From Pseudarthrobacter sp. NamE2 (GTDB lineage: Bacteria > Actinomycetota > Actinomycetes > Actinomycetales > Micrococcaceae): a DNA stretch of 64,000 nucleotides. The stretch covers positions 124,001 through 188,000 of the forward strand of contig NZ_VAHN01000007.1 in NCBI RefSeq assembly GCF_005796205.1. Reading direction: 5' to 3'. The position numbers were made by a program, and so were the translations under genes. Each line of letters starts with the position of its first letter. Positions within the stretch are counted from its first letter, which is position 1. The notes beneath the pieces were generated by a model. That model did not search any database and was not told the origin of the DNA. It worked only from the letters and a program-made list of their open reading frames with translations. Below, one piece after another: positions 36,646 to 45,690 of this stretch.

Positions 36646-37997
36646 GGGACTGTAAGAAAAACGGTGGGAACGGCGTGGCCTGACCGAAAGGCAAGGCTAT
36701 GACCGAGACCGCAGAGATGATCGATCCCATGACGGGAGAGATCATCGATCAGAAGGAGCTCGCGGAGGCGCTGCTGGAGCAGGCGCGTGAGCAGGGCGTG
36801 AGCCTGCTGGGCCCGGGTGGGCTGTTGGCAGGCTTGAAGAAGAATGTGCTTGAGACCGCGCTGGAGGCGGAGATTACCGAGCATCTCGGCCACGAGCGCC
36901 ACGGGGCGGCCGAGAGCGGGAATGTGCGTAACGGGACCCGGTCCAAGACCGTATTCACAGAGGTCGGCCCCGTTGATATCGATGTTCCCAGGGACCGGGC
37001 GGGTAGCTTCGAGCCGCGGATCGTGAAGAAGCGCCAGCGCCGCCTGGACGGGATCGATGAGGTCGTCCTGTCCCTGACGGCCCGTGGCCTGACGACCGGA
37101 GAGATCGCAGCGCACTTCGATGAGGTCTATGGCGCCACCGTCTCGAAGGACACGATTAGTCGGATCACGGAGAAGGTCTCGGAGGAGATGGCGGAATGGG
37201 CCAACAGGCCCCTTGACCGCGTCTACCCGGTGGTCTTCATCGATGCGATCCACGTCAAGGTCCGCGATGGGCAGGTGCGCAATAAGCCGTTCTACGTCGT
37301 CTTGGGCGTCACCGTGAACGGTGAACGCGACATCCTCGGAATCTGGGCCGGAGATGGCGGGGAGGGCGCGAAGTACTGGCTCGGGGTGCTGACCGAGATC
37401 AAGAACCGCGGGGTGGAGGACGTGTGCATCGTGGTGTGCGACGGGCTTAAGGGCTTGCCCGAGGCGATCACTACCGTCTGGGAGCAGGCGACTGTCCAGA
37501 CGTGCGTGATCCATCTGATCCGCAACACTTTCCGCTACGCACCGCGCCAGCACTGGGACGAGCTCTCGCGGGATCTCAAGCCTGTTTACACCGCCCCTAC
37601 CGAAGCGGCGGCCCGTGAACGCTTCGCCGATTTCGAGGCCAAGTGGGCTACGAAGTACCCGGCCATTGGGCGTCTCTGGCGAAGCGCCTGGGCTGAGTTC
37701 GCCCCGTTCCTTGACTGGGATGCCGAGATCCGAAGGGTGATCTGTTCGACGAATGCGATCGAATCCCTCAATGCTCGCTACCGGCGCGCGGTGCGGGCAC
37801 GAGGTCATTTCCCGAACGACGCCGCGGCGCTGAGAAATGCCTCTACCTCGTAACCCGTTCCCTTGACCCCACAGGGCAGGGACGAGCACGATGGGCCACG
37901 AGGTGGAAGCCGGCTTTGAACGCATTCGCGATCGCATTCGAAGGCAGAATCAATTAACCGCAAGCCAGGCCAGACCCACCGTTAATCTGACAGACCC
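36646..37997 (+). mobile_element. IS256-family insertion sequence (about 1352 bp)
   Basis: Imperfect terminal inverted repeats are visible: GGGACTGTAAGAAAAACGG at the left end (from 36646) and, read inward from 37997, GGGTCTGTCAGATTAACGG; both continue into TGGG. The element is flanked by the eight-base direct repeat GTCACCAG at 36638-36645 and 37998-38005, the target-site duplication expected for IS256. It carries a single, frameshifted transposase gene. It inserted downstream of the polysaccharide deacetylase gene, apparently without breaking a gene. Confidence 0.88.
36699..37957 (+). pseudogene. IS256-family transposase, frameshifted near the C terminus
   Basis: The mutator-type transposase reads for 384 residues, with the DDE residues in VVFIDAIHVKV, VVCDGLKGL and STNAIESLNARYRR. 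Near 37830 the frame changes to a short wrong tail (LRNASTS). The next frame continues the normal C terminus (CLYLVTRSLDPTG, then TRWKPALNAFAIAFEGRI) to a TAA at 37955. A single missing base explains this, giving a full length of about 419. All catalytic residues precede the shift, so the effect on activity is uncertain, but the gene is probably inactive. Confidence 0.85.
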
Positions 37998-38032
37998 GTC
38001 ACCAGCCCTGCTCTCCATCGCTGCCGCCCGGG

Positions 38033-38962
38033 TCAGGGCAGGGCCGTGCCGAGGGTGGTGAAAACATAGCCTTTGTCCAGCAGGGCCGGGATCGCTGCCG
38101 AGAGTCCGGCCCCCGTGCCGGAGCCGGGGTGGTTTCCGTGGGAGATGATAATGTCCCCCGGCCGTGCTTTGGCCGTTTCGGCCGCGACCACGGATGCCGG
38201 GTAGGTCGCCCCGGCGTCGGCGTTGATGCTGAACCCGGTGGGGACCACGCCCAGGGCGAGGGCGATCTCGGCCGCCACGTCATCCAGGTAGGCGGTGCCG
38301 GGACGGAAGAAGCGAGGGCGCTTACCGGTGATTTCCGTCAGGAGGTTGTCGTTGGACATGATCTCCTCATAAACCTGGCCGCTGCTTTGCGTTCCGGGGA
38401 TTCCGTAGGCGGAGTTACCGGCCACACTCAGCGGCGCGTGGCGGGTTCCGTGGTTGGCCAGTTCGAAGAGGGGCTCGGCCGCGAGCTCCCGTGTCAGGGC
38501 TCGGTTGTGGTGGATCCATCGGGCGTTCAGGAACAGTGTTGCCGGAATCCCGAGGTGTTTCAGCGTCTTCAGAGCTACATGGTCGGTTCCGTTGCCTCCC
38601 GGACCGCCGCAAAAGTCAAGGGTCAAGGCGATTCCTGCTGCGGGTTCTGGCAAGACCTGAAGGACGTTCGGCGCCTGCAGACCCCAGTAGGAAGGACTAC
38701 GCCCCGAGAATTCTGCGATGATCTGCTCCTGCGACCGGGTTGTCGGCTCCGGCCCGGAAGCCGGTACGGCGGGCTCTGGTTCAGGAGAAACGAGGGGTAT
38801 AGGTGCAGCCGCTGACGTTGCTGGCACCGGGGCAACTGTCCTCGGCCGCAGTGCCGAGGACGACGGGCCGGTGGCCTCCACTGGCTTGCATCCGGAGAGC
38901 AGCAACACCGCCGCTGACAGGAGGAACACCCGGCGCTGCGGATTACCGATCAATTGATGCAT
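38033..38962 (-). CDS. Polysaccharide deacetylase-family lipoprotein
   Basis: The protein has 309 residues. The start at 38962 is supported by GGGGGGA upstream. A lipobox AVLLLSGC is followed by a Pro/Ser-rich linker to about residue 85 and a NodB-like domain. Motifs are LTLDFCGG (catalytic Asp, motif 1), ELANHGTRH (the metal His pair, motif 2) and RFFRPGTAYLDD (motif 3), with DIIISHGNHPGSGTG late. It would remove acetyl groups from a cell-wall or surface polysaccharide. The IS256 element is inserted 36 bases after its stop. Confidence 0.88.
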   Translation of the reverse strand: MHQLIGNPQRRVFLLSAAVLLLSGCKPVEATGPSSSALRPRTVAPVPATSAAAPIPLVSPEPEPAVPASGPEPTTRSQEQIIAEFSGRSPSYWGLQAPNVLQVLPEPAAGIALTLDFCGGPGGNGTDHVALKTLKHLGIPATLFLNARWIHHNRALTRELAAEPLFELANHGTRHAPLSVAGNSAYGIPGTQSSGQVYEEIMSNDNLLTEITGKRPRFFRPGTAYLDDVAAEIALALGVVPTGFSINADAGATYPASVVAAETAKARPGDIIISHGNHPGSGTGAGLSAAIPALLDKGYVFTTLGTALP

Positions 38963-39157
38963 GACAAATTCCCCCCATTGATATCCCTGCGCGTTAACAG
39001 CAAATCGGCCGCGCAGGCCATGTCCACCACCACCGTACATTCCGGGACCGGAAGTTACCTTGTAACGGTTGGTTGTGGCGGGAGTTTTGGAACGACTTGT
39101 GGAGCAGCAAGATTACGCGTGTTCCGTGGACCCAGGCCCACCGGGGGAAGCTCTTCT

Positions 39158-39661
39158 TCAGGTGTCCCGATTCCAAGGAACTGAAATAGCAAATTCTTCA
39201 TGAATTTTCCAGTACCGGAAGTCTTCATTCGTGGCAATGTGTTCGACTTTGAAGCCGCGGGAGGTTTCGATGTAAGCGGCATCGTGCGCCTTAAAAATGT
39301 CAATCTCGAGCGATTTGAACAACGCTGTTGGTCCAGTCTGATCAAAGCTGTGGCGAACGCGGCATGGTAGGTAGCGGAAGCCGCCAAGCCCGGAAATCCA
39401 GCTAGCGTTCCGTATGTACGTGAAGGTAAGGGCACACTCCAACCTGACGTCAGGGCGCCTGGCCAGTGCAAATGTTGCCTGCGCGGCGAACTCCGGCTTG
39501 TTTTCAGGAGCCCGGGAGTTCACAGCATGTGACATAGCCACCGCGTGCCCCAAGAGGATTTCACCCCAGTCCAGACTCTTCGACCATTTCGAGGTTATTT
39601 TGGCCAAGTACTCTCGCTTCCTTTTCCCTCCGACTGTCAGGGTGGGATCTGAAAACATCAT
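39158..39661 (-). CDS. Hypothetical protein (orphan, with decayed copy at 59.6-59.8 kb)
   Basis: The 167-residue soluble protein begins MMFSDPTLTVGGKRKREYL, with ARRPDVRLECALTF in the middle and WKIHEEFAISVPWNRDT at the end. I recognise no family. The second ATG at 39658 is an equally good start, and no clear ribosome-binding site is seen. Support for a real gene comes from a diverged second copy in the window whose similarity begins at the same start codon. Codon GC bias is weaker than in core genes, which fits acquired DNA. Confidence 0.55.
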   Translation of the reverse strand: MMFSDPTLTVGGKRKREYLAKITSKWSKSLDWGEILLGHAVAMSHAVNSRAPENKPEFAAQATFALARRPDVRLECALTFTYIRNASWISGLGGFRYLPCRVRHSFDQTGPTALFKSLEIDIFKAHDAAYIETSRGFKVEHIATNEDFRYWKIHEEFAISVPWNRDT

Positions 39662-40101
39662 GAGGAACTGTGAATAATGCGGAAAATTGACATTGCTCTG
39701 ACGCCAAAGCGCGCAGGAGAAACTCGAGTGCCAGGCATGCCAAGAATCTCGTCGGATGCGAAGGGTTGCCTAAGCAGCGAAGGAAACACCGCGGAGAATG
39801 TGAGACGGCACAGTTCATCCTGAGGGGCAGTTCATAGGTTTCCATATTTGATATTTAGTGATCTCCACTTTGGGCCCGGCGCTGTTCCCTGCCCAAGGCG
39901 ACCTCCGCACGGCGTGTAGCGGACCCTGCTCCCGCCCCCGGAACAACCTGCGGGAGTTCCAAGGAGGTGGCCTCTCCCCCGGGCCGCCAGTCCCGATCCT
40001 CTTCGTGCGGTGAAGACGCCATCGACCCCCATGGACTACCTGAAGCCCAAACATCACTCGCACATTATGATGGATTTATCCGACATGAGAGTGTGATTGG
40101 C
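39662..40101. other. Non-coding stretch upstream of the orphan and HTH genes
   Basis: No gene is supported in these 440 bases. The part at 39890-39965 shares short blocks (AGGCGACCTCCG and GTAGCGGA) with 59968-60007, which lies at the same side of the decayed copy of the orphan gene. This suggests the duplicated unit includes upstream DNA. Promoters for the divergent orphan and HTH genes must lie here. Confidence 0.5.
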
Positions 40102-40716
40102 GTGAATAAGATCCAGGACGCGCGGGAACTTGGCGAGCAGGTGAAAAGTCACCGGCTCCATGCTGGCCTGTCCCAGGAGGAACTTGCCCGTACAACCGGT
40201 ATCAGCCGTTCAACCCTCATTGATCTTGAGCAGGGCAGGAACGTCTCCATCAGCACTGCCCTAAAGGTTCTTTCTCAGCTGGGCGCCGGGCTGGCGATCG
40301 CGGGGACCGCCCGGGAACCGAAACTTCACTGGACCGCGGAAACGGCAGCCCGTGAGATTAAGCGGGAACTGCGCAACGGCGATCCGGATTTTGCTATGCG
40401 CGTGCTGTCCATGGCCGCCAGTTATTTCGACGATCTTAATCCAGCTGATCGCCGACAATTCCTCCGCGCTCGGCCCGGGTCGACTGGACGAAAGCGCTGG
40501 GATGCCCTGCTGGCCCGGACTTTCGCCTACAAATGCCATCAGCACGGGATAAAAGAGCCGGACTGGACGAGCACTGCCCCGCTGGCGTCGAAGTGGTATG
40601 CCACCCCGCGCAAGCACGTATCGCCTGCCTGGAAGCAACGAATGACGGACCGGACCCCCATTGAATTCGCCGAAGCAAATATCGTCTTCGATGCCGCGAA
40701 CCTGGCCGCAGCATGA
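40102..40716 (+). CDS. XRE/HipB-type helix-turn-helix protein (antitoxin-like)
   Basis: The 204-residue protein starts at the GTG at 40102 with GAGAG upstream. The HTH spans about residues 5-60 (LGEQVKSHRLHAGLSQEEL, then TGISRSTLIDLEQGRNVS). The C-terminal 130 residues form a separate domain of unknown role (SMAASYFDDLNPADRRQFL). Its stop overlaps the ATG of the broken nucleotidyltransferase gene (ATGA at 40713-40716). This pairing of HTH protein and nucleotidyltransferase is typical of type II toxin-antitoxin-like modules. It would bind its own promoter. Confidence 0.78.
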   Translation: MNKIQDARELGEQVKSHRLHAGLSQEELARTTGISRSTLIDLEQGRNVSISTALKVLSQLGAGLAIAGTAREPKLHWTAETAAREIKRELRNGDPDFAMRVLSMAASYFDDLNPADRRQFLRARPGSTGRKRWDALLARTFAYKCHQHGIKEPDWTSTAPLASKWYATPRKHVSPAWKQRMTDRTPIEFAEANIVFDAANLAAA

Positions 40717-41136
40717 GGAAGGGTCGCCGGCCATCTTACGGATCGGATGAGGAAATGGGCCTGGACCCGCGATGGCTGAACAACGCCGCCCGGGCCTACA
40801 TCCCTGACGGACAGGACACGGAGGCGGCGGAAGTGACGATTGCCGACAACCTCGTGCTGCGCGTCGCCTCACAAGGTTCCTCTTAGCCATGAAGCTCGCG
40901 GCCGGCCGGGACCGTGACATCCCCGACATCGCGGTACTCTGTCAAGCCCTGAACATAAGCACCCCGAAGCGGCCGTAGACATAGCGGTCGAGCTTTACGG
41001 TGAGCACTCAATGCAACTCAGTAACCGCGACGGTTTGCTCCTGGTCGCCCAAGAGGCCCTGGACAGGAACAACAACTACCCCAGCGCTACCGTAGACGAT
41101 TTCTACCGTGACGATCGCAGAATCCGTTGGTGCTAG
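40713..41136 (+). pseudogene. DUF6036-like nucleotidyltransferase (toxin partner), broken
   Basis: Three frames must be joined: WLNNAARAYIPDGQ with VTIADNLVLRVAS, then FLLAMKLAAGRDRDIPDIAV, then VDIAVELYGEHSMQL with LLVAQEALDRNN, to a TAG at 41134. The N-terminal part, which should carry the nucleotidyltransferase Gly-Ser and Asp residues, is missing. The order and wording match DUF6036-type proteins found next to HTH genes. With the catalytic part gone, the toxin or transferase function is lost while the HTH gene stays intact. Confidence 0.65.
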
Positions 41137-41236
41137 GGGGCGGAACGAATCCCTTGGTTCAACGACTGGTGCAGTCACCAGCCTGACAGAATCTCCTATA
41201 TCGGCGTTCGCAATCGGCGGGTTGCGTGGAATCGAG

Positions 41237-41524
41237 CTAGTCCCGTTTGTGAAACTGCCGGTGTAAATGTTCGTCGGTCATCCGGTACCGCATGTTCCCT
41301 TCGAGCAGACGCGGTTCAATCCACACCTCGTAGTTGTCAGCTGCCGAAAATAGCTCACGTCCTTGTACGCCATCTGCCGCTACCCAGAGCAGATTGGAGT
41401 CCTGCATTGCGTCTTCAACAATGCCGGCACGGACGAGGGTGCCCCACCTCGTTATTTCCACAGGGGCGCCGATCAGTAGGTTCCATTCCTTCATCGGGTA
41501 CTTGACCGTTCGTTTTAGTGACAT
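41237..41524 (-). CDS. Small hypothetical protein
   Basis: The protein has 95 residues without signal or membrane segment. Its sequence is compact and protein-like (NLLIGAPVEITRWGTLVRAG, then EDAMQDSNLLWVAADGV, ending EHLHRQFHKRD). I know no family. It may be a fragment or a small cytoplasmic protein; no strong ribosome-binding site is seen. It stands alone between the broken toxin-like gene and the catabolic island. Confidence 0.45.
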   Translation of the reverse strand: MSLKRTVKYPMKEWNLLIGAPVEITRWGTLVRAGIVEDAMQDSNLLWVAADGVQGRELFSAADNYEVWIEPRLLEGNMRYRMTDEHLHRQFHKRD

Positions 41525-41944
41525 ATGGAGCCTAACGGCCGCAGTTCTGAGCCAGATTTTGAAGCCCTATCACCCGGTGTGGTTCCTCAAGTGTTCCTGC
41601 TGCCGGCCTGCGCAGAGTTGTGGAGGCGCAGGCAGCAGGAGTCGGCGTCGAGGGATTCTGTCTTGAACCAGAACCGGACGTAGTAGTGGCATCAGGCGTA
41701 GTGACGCGTTTGTCCCTCTGTGGTGAAGTCGTTTCCCTCGCCAAGATGGTCTCCCTGTTTTGGATAGCGTGAGGTTTGAGCCGCGCGATGCGAGCCACCG
41801 CGTCAGTGTGGTTACAGATCCAAAGCAACCGACGGGCTGTGCCGGGGCCTCGTTCCTACCGCGTCATCCTCCAGAAGCAGGCATGTATGTATTCAACCCG
41901 TCCTTTGTATGCCCTGAATGGGGCGGTTGCCGTGGTTGTCCGTG
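41525..41944. other. Gap with possible gene fragment, edge of catabolic island
   Basis: No intact gene is supported in these 420 bases. On the plus strand, 41609-41772 reads as a coding-like stretch (LRRVVEAQAAGVGVEGFCLE, then VVVASGVVTRLSLCGEVVSL) ending in TGA, without a start or upstream continuation in the same frame. It may be the worn tail of a gene, but I cannot name it. The stretch marks the left border of the catabolic gene cluster. Confidence 0.4.
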
Positions 41945-42754
41945 CTATGCCCGGGATGCCTCGACGAAGGCCAGCACACGCGCTGGACTAGCTGTCCCGC
42001 CGACAATCGGCAACGGTGTGACGACAATGCAGGTCCCGGTAGCCGGAAGCCGGTTGACGTTTTTCAGCGACGTTACGCCGTACTTGTCGTTACCAAGGAG
42101 GAAGTGATGCATTGGGAAAGGCGGTTCGAGACCGAATCCCGCCCCAGCATCAATGCCGACGGTCTCGACACCGAATCCTGCGATTTCCGTCTCTTCAGCC
42201 AGCCAGCGCGCGCAATCAGATGAGACGCCAGGGGTATGTGGCCCTGTTTCATCGGCGTTGAGGAACAGAGCTTCGTCGTGCCCATATTGATCCCATCCTG
42301 TGCGGTAAAGCAGCCAAGCACCCTTGGGCAGCTTGCCATGGGCGTCCTCCCACGCCTTAACATGGTGGACCTCGAGCAGGAAGTCCGGGTCTGCGGCGAC
42401 TTCGGTGCTCACATCGATCACGACGGCGGGTCCGACGAGTCTCTCGACGGGCAGTTGGGATACGTCCCGGCCTGCCCGACCGCTGATCCAGTGAATCGGA
42501 GCATCGACGTGTGTGCCGAAATGCTCTCCAACATGAATGTTGTTGTGAGCCCACATGGGACCGCGTTCATCGTAAGCGGCAACCTCTTCGAGGCTGAGAT
42601 CGATCACATTGGTCAGCGGTTCGGGCAAGCGCAGAGCGGGAGTCTCCGGCGTCAGTGGTGTGGTGAGGTCGATGACCTGGATGTGTCCTTGTGCCAAGCC
42701 TTCGAGCAGGCAGTCAAGCGTACCGGCCCCTGCGGTCGGTGCTGTCTCGGTCAT
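41945..42754 (-). CDS. Cyclase-family metal hydrolase (isatin hydrolase / kynurenine formamidase type)
   Basis: The 269-residue protein starts at 42754 with AGGCAGGA upstream. The metal motif is clear: HVGEHFGTHVDAPIHW (HxGTHxDxPxH), with ETVGIDAGAGFG later. Family members hydrolyse lactam or formamide bonds using Mn or Zn. Length and segments such as GPAVVIDVSTEVAADPDFLL and NADETGPHTPGVS look closer to isatin hydrolases than to the 210-residue KynB formamidases; this is judged from memory and is inference. It lies 69 bases after a TPP decarboxylase gene on the same strand. Confidence 0.8.
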   Translation of the reverse strand: MTETAPTAGAGTLDCLLEGLAQGHIQVIDLTTPLTPETPALRLPEPLTNVIDLSLEEVAAYDERGPMWAHNNIHVGEHFGTHVDAPIHWISGRAGRDVSQLPVERLVGPAVVIDVSTEVAADPDFLLEVHHVKAWEDAHGKLPKGAWLLYRTGWDQYGHDEALFLNADETGPHTPGVSSDCARWLAEETEIAGFGVETVGIDAGAGFGLEPPFPMHHFLLGNDKYGVTSLKNVNRLPATGTCIVVTPLPIVGGTASPARVLAFVEASRA

Positions 42755-42823
42755 GGTCGTTCCTGCCTCTCGATCTCTCATGCAAGCCGGAGTTTGTGTT
42801 CCAGGGATTTGTTTGGGCTTTCC

Positions 42824-44470
42824 TTAGTGGCCTTTGAACGCTTCCTCAAGCCACCACGAGGCAAAGCTGACGGTCTTCGCGTCGATCAGCAGCGGGGTAT
42901 CACGAGGTCCAGCGAGCCACTGACGGACGGGATCGAGGTCCCTGGGTGTCCTGACGGTGGCGGCTGTGAAACCATACCCGCGGGCGATGGCCGCGAAGTC
43001 GGTGTCGGGGAACGTAATGAGGCCAAGTGCGTGGTCGCTTTCACCGAAATGGTGGACTTCGGCCCCATAGGCGGAGTCGTTGTAGACGATAACTACCAGC
43101 GGAATGCCCAGACGGACGACCGATTCCATCTCGGCCGACGCCATCAGTGCACCGCCGTCACCGGTACCAAGAACCGGAAGACGGTCCGGCTGAGCGTACG
43201 CGGCGCCAATAGCACTGGCTAGACCGAGGCCGACACACTGGAATGCTTGGCTGAAGACGAGCCCGTTCTCGTCCGGGATATCAAGGAAAGCGCTGGGGTA
43301 GCCGAGAAAGTTACCCGAATCGACCGCCACCACGCGTTCCTTATCGAGCAGGCGGTCCAGAGCGATGGTTAGCGTGCGGGGGTCTATGCGCTCACCGTCA
43401 CCGAGATCCTCGTAAGGAACGTCCTGCCAGCGGCCCTCACACTTGATAGCCTTGGCCATTTCTTCCGTGCGGTAGCCAACCCGCGACAAACCACGCTTTT
43501 GCAGCTCCTCCGTCACTGCGGCTGCCGTGACAGCGGAGTCACCGAGTACCCCCAAGCTGATGGGACGGTGCTTACCAGGTGCCAGGGGATCTACATCGAC
43601 CTGCACCACAGTGGCTTCGGGACCAATGAGCGTGCCGTGACGCATTGTCCACATATTCAACGCCGAACCGAACGAGATAATCAGATCGGCGCCGCGGATG
43701 CTCCGTGCCGCCAAGGGCGTACTGAAGCCGCCGGAGATATCCAGGTAAAAGGGGTCATCATTGAACAGCCCCCTGGCAACGGCGGAGGTTGCCAACAGAG
43801 CCCCCGACGCCCGGGCAAGTTCCCGCAACTCAGGACCGGCATTGCGGCCGCCACGGCCGGCAATGACAACTGGGCGTTCGGACCGCTCGATAAGATCGGC
43901 CAAGCGGGTAACAGCTCCGGTTGCGGGCGCCACCAAGGAGCTCAGGGCGGCTAAACCGGGCAGGGATGGCAGAAACTGTTCAGTGGTCTCAGCGCCCTGC
44001 ACATCAAGGGGCAGATTGACCAGCACAGGGATGCGCCGTGTGACGGCGATCCGATAAGCAAGGGCAACATCGCGGGCTGCGGTTTCGCGAGTGATGCGGA
44101 AGCTGACAGCCCCTACCGATTCGACCAGGCGGTCCTGCTCAATGCGGAAGTTGGAGTGAATTGCCGAAGCTGCAACCTCCGCTGTAAGAATCAGCATCGG
44201 AGAACCCGATTTGGCAGCCTCTGCTATGCCGGTTATTGCGTTTGTGAGGCCGCAGCCCTGGTGCAGTGAGATGGCAGGAACGGAGTCACCAACTCGCGCG
44301 AAAGCATCAGCCATGGAAGCTGCACCGCCCTCATGGCGCGCTGCGACGTAGGTTGCCCCGTGCTCGACAAGGGCTTTCGTAATGTCATAGTTGCCGCTGC
44401 CAACGACGCCGAAGACCTGCCGAACGCCAAGGCCAACAAGCGTTTCGGCCACTTTCTCAAATACACGCAT
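42824..44470 (-). CDS. TPP-dependent 2-oxoacid decarboxylase (benzoylformate decarboxylase-like)
   Basis: The 548-residue protein starts at 44470 with GAGGTAAG upstream. The N-terminal PYR domain has the activating Glu in AARHEGGAASMADAF. The C-terminal PP domain has the TPP motif GDGGALMASAEMESVVRLG followed by VYNDSAYG. It resembles the benzoylformate decarboxylase/acetolactate synthase group. Together with the hydrolase gene downstream it suggests cleavage of a lactam to an aryl 2-oxoacid and then decarboxylation. The actual substrate is unproven. A LysR gene lies 115 bases upstream on the same strand. Confidence 0.82.
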   Translation of the reverse strand: MRVFEKVAETLVGLGVRQVFGVVGSGNYDITKALVEHGATYVAARHEGGAASMADAFARVGDSVPAISLHQGCGLTNAITGIAEAAKSGSPMLILTAEVAASAIHSNFRIEQDRLVESVGAVSFRITRETAARDVALAYRIAVTRRIPVLVNLPLDVQGAETTEQFLPSLPGLAALSSLVAPATGAVTRLADLIERSERPVVIAGRGGRNAGPELRELARASGALLATSAVARGLFNDDPFYLDISGGFSTPLAARSIRGADLIISFGSALNMWTMRHGTLIGPEATVVQVDVDPLAPGKHRPISLGVLGDSAVTAAAVTEELQKRGLSRVGYRTEEMAKAIKCEGRWQDVPYEDLGDGERIDPRTLTIALDRLLDKERVVAVDSGNFLGYPSAFLDIPDENGLVFSQAFQCVGLGLASAIGAAYAQPDRLPVLGTGDGGALMASAEMESVVRLGIPLVVIVYNDSAYGAEVHHFGESDHALGLITFPDTDFAAIARGYGFTAATVRTPRDLDPVRQWLAGPRDTPLLIDAKTVSFASWWLEEAFKGH

Positions 44471-44585
44471 CTGAATACTTACCTCGACTATCGGTAGGGG
44501 CAGTGGGGCCACAAGGTTTTGATCAACATGCTTCCCTGCCGGGGGCGGACATGGCTAATGCCAATTTGCGCGCCCCACATTCGTA

Positions 44586-45569
44586 TTAGGGCATACCTGG
44601 CCCCTCCACGGCCCCTGGGTGTTTTCGCATATCGGCAGGAATTGTCCTGCGGATGCCGATGGCCACCTGCTCCATGCATCGCAACATCAGGGCGACGGCG
44701 GGGCTTGGCAACCTGTCCGGCAATGTGGTCACACCAACAGTCTGTCCGATGCCTTTGATTCGCGCATCCACGAGGCGCAGCAGCGGGTCGGCGGCGGCGA
44801 TCGTGTGCGGTTGAAGGGCGAGAAAGTCGGTTTCTGCCAGGATGGCACGAAGCGTCATCGGTGAGGAACAATCGACCTGCTCCTCGGGCAGGTCGAGCCG
44901 CTCACGGGTAAAAGCCCGCTCCAGCTCTCCGCGTAGTGCGGTCTGCCCCACAGGCATGACCCAGGGGTAATTCCGCAGCTCGGCCAGAGTCGTTGGACCG
45001 AGGTCAAAAACAGGATGTCCAACCCGCGCAACAACCTCGAAGGGCTCATGATAGAGAGCGGCCTGCTGCAGCTCCGGCACGCCGTGCTGGGCAGTGAGGC
45101 GTCCTACGACAACGTCGATTTCACCGGCCACGAGACCGCTGGTTAACCGGTCGGGGGTTGCCTCGTGGACGTAGATGTTCACGTGCGGGCGTTGCTGTTT
45201 CAGCAGCGCTATCGCCTTGGGTAGCAGCAGGTTTCCGCCGGCTACATATGTGCCGACCGTAACCGATCCGGCGGTCGCATCCGCAAGCTCGGCTATGTGT
45301 TGTGTCGCCTGCTTGAGGTGTCCCACGACGGCCCGTGCATGGTCGATGAAAACTTCCGCAAACGGTGTGGGTCGAACGCCACGCGCCCCTCTTTCGAACA
45401 GCGGGGCTCCCAGAGCCTCCTCGACCTCGCGCAGTCCCCGGCTGACCGCTGGCTGGGTGATGTAGAGGTGTCTGGCCGCGCTGACGATGCTGCCCTGTTC
45501 GGCGATGGTCAGCACCAGGACGAGGTGGCGAATTTTGAGCGGCCCGTTTAGGAGAGATCTGATGTCCAT
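44586..45569 (-). CDS. LysR-family regulator of the catabolic island
   Basis: The 327-residue protein begins MDIRSLLNGPLKIRHL; the upstream frame is non-coding leader. The HTH reads LVLVLTIAEQGSIVSAARHL, then ITQPAVSRGLREVEEALG, and the effector domain follows from about residue 100. It resembles the GbpR/PcaQ branch. It lies between the two arms of the cluster: the decarboxylase and cyclase genes follow it on the same strand, and the dehydrogenase operon is divergent. It therefore probably controls both arms, with a pathway intermediate as inducer. Confidence 0.88.
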   Translation of the reverse strand: MDIRSLLNGPLKIRHLVLVLTIAEQGSIVSAARHLYITQPAVSRGLREVEEALGAPLFERGARGVRPTPFAEVFIDHARAVVGHLKQATQHIAELADATAGSVTVGTYVAGGNLLLPKAIALLKQQRPHVNIYVHEATPDRLTSGLVAGEIDVVVGRLTAQHGVPELQQAALYHEPFEVVARVGHPVFDLGPTTLAELRNYPWVMPVGQTALRGELERAFTRERLDLPEEQVDCSSPMTLRAILAETDFLALQPHTIAAADPLLRLVDARIKGIGQTVGVTTLPDRLPSPAVALMLRCMEQVAIGIRRTIPADMRKHPGAVEGPGMP

Positions 45570-45584
45570 GGCGACGATGATATG

Positions 45585-45600
45585 CCCATGTGGACATGGG
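45585..45600. promoter_or_regulatory. Perfect palindrome, candidate regulator operator
   Basis: CCCATGTGGACATGGG is a perfect inverted repeat with seven-base arms. It lies 16 bases upstream of the lysR start and 90 bases upstream of the dehydrogenase start, in the only divergent promoter region of the island. It is a natural site for the LysR protein or another regulator. Further copies of the half-site GTCCAT/ATGGAC occur nearby (45564-45569, 45628-45633, 45684-45689). Confidence 0.5.
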
Positions 45601-45690
45601 AGGTACAGGAATAAGCATTCGACGGACATGGACTCTGCGAGCAGACTGGGTGATGTAACCCACATCGACGACCCGGGAGAAGTGTCCATT

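Noticed and set aside
41532..41828. A 98-codon minus-strand frame left of the cyclase gene
   Set aside because: It is Thr/Ser/Arg-rich with no family resemblance, and the plus strand of the same stretch looks more coding-like. Neither is firm.
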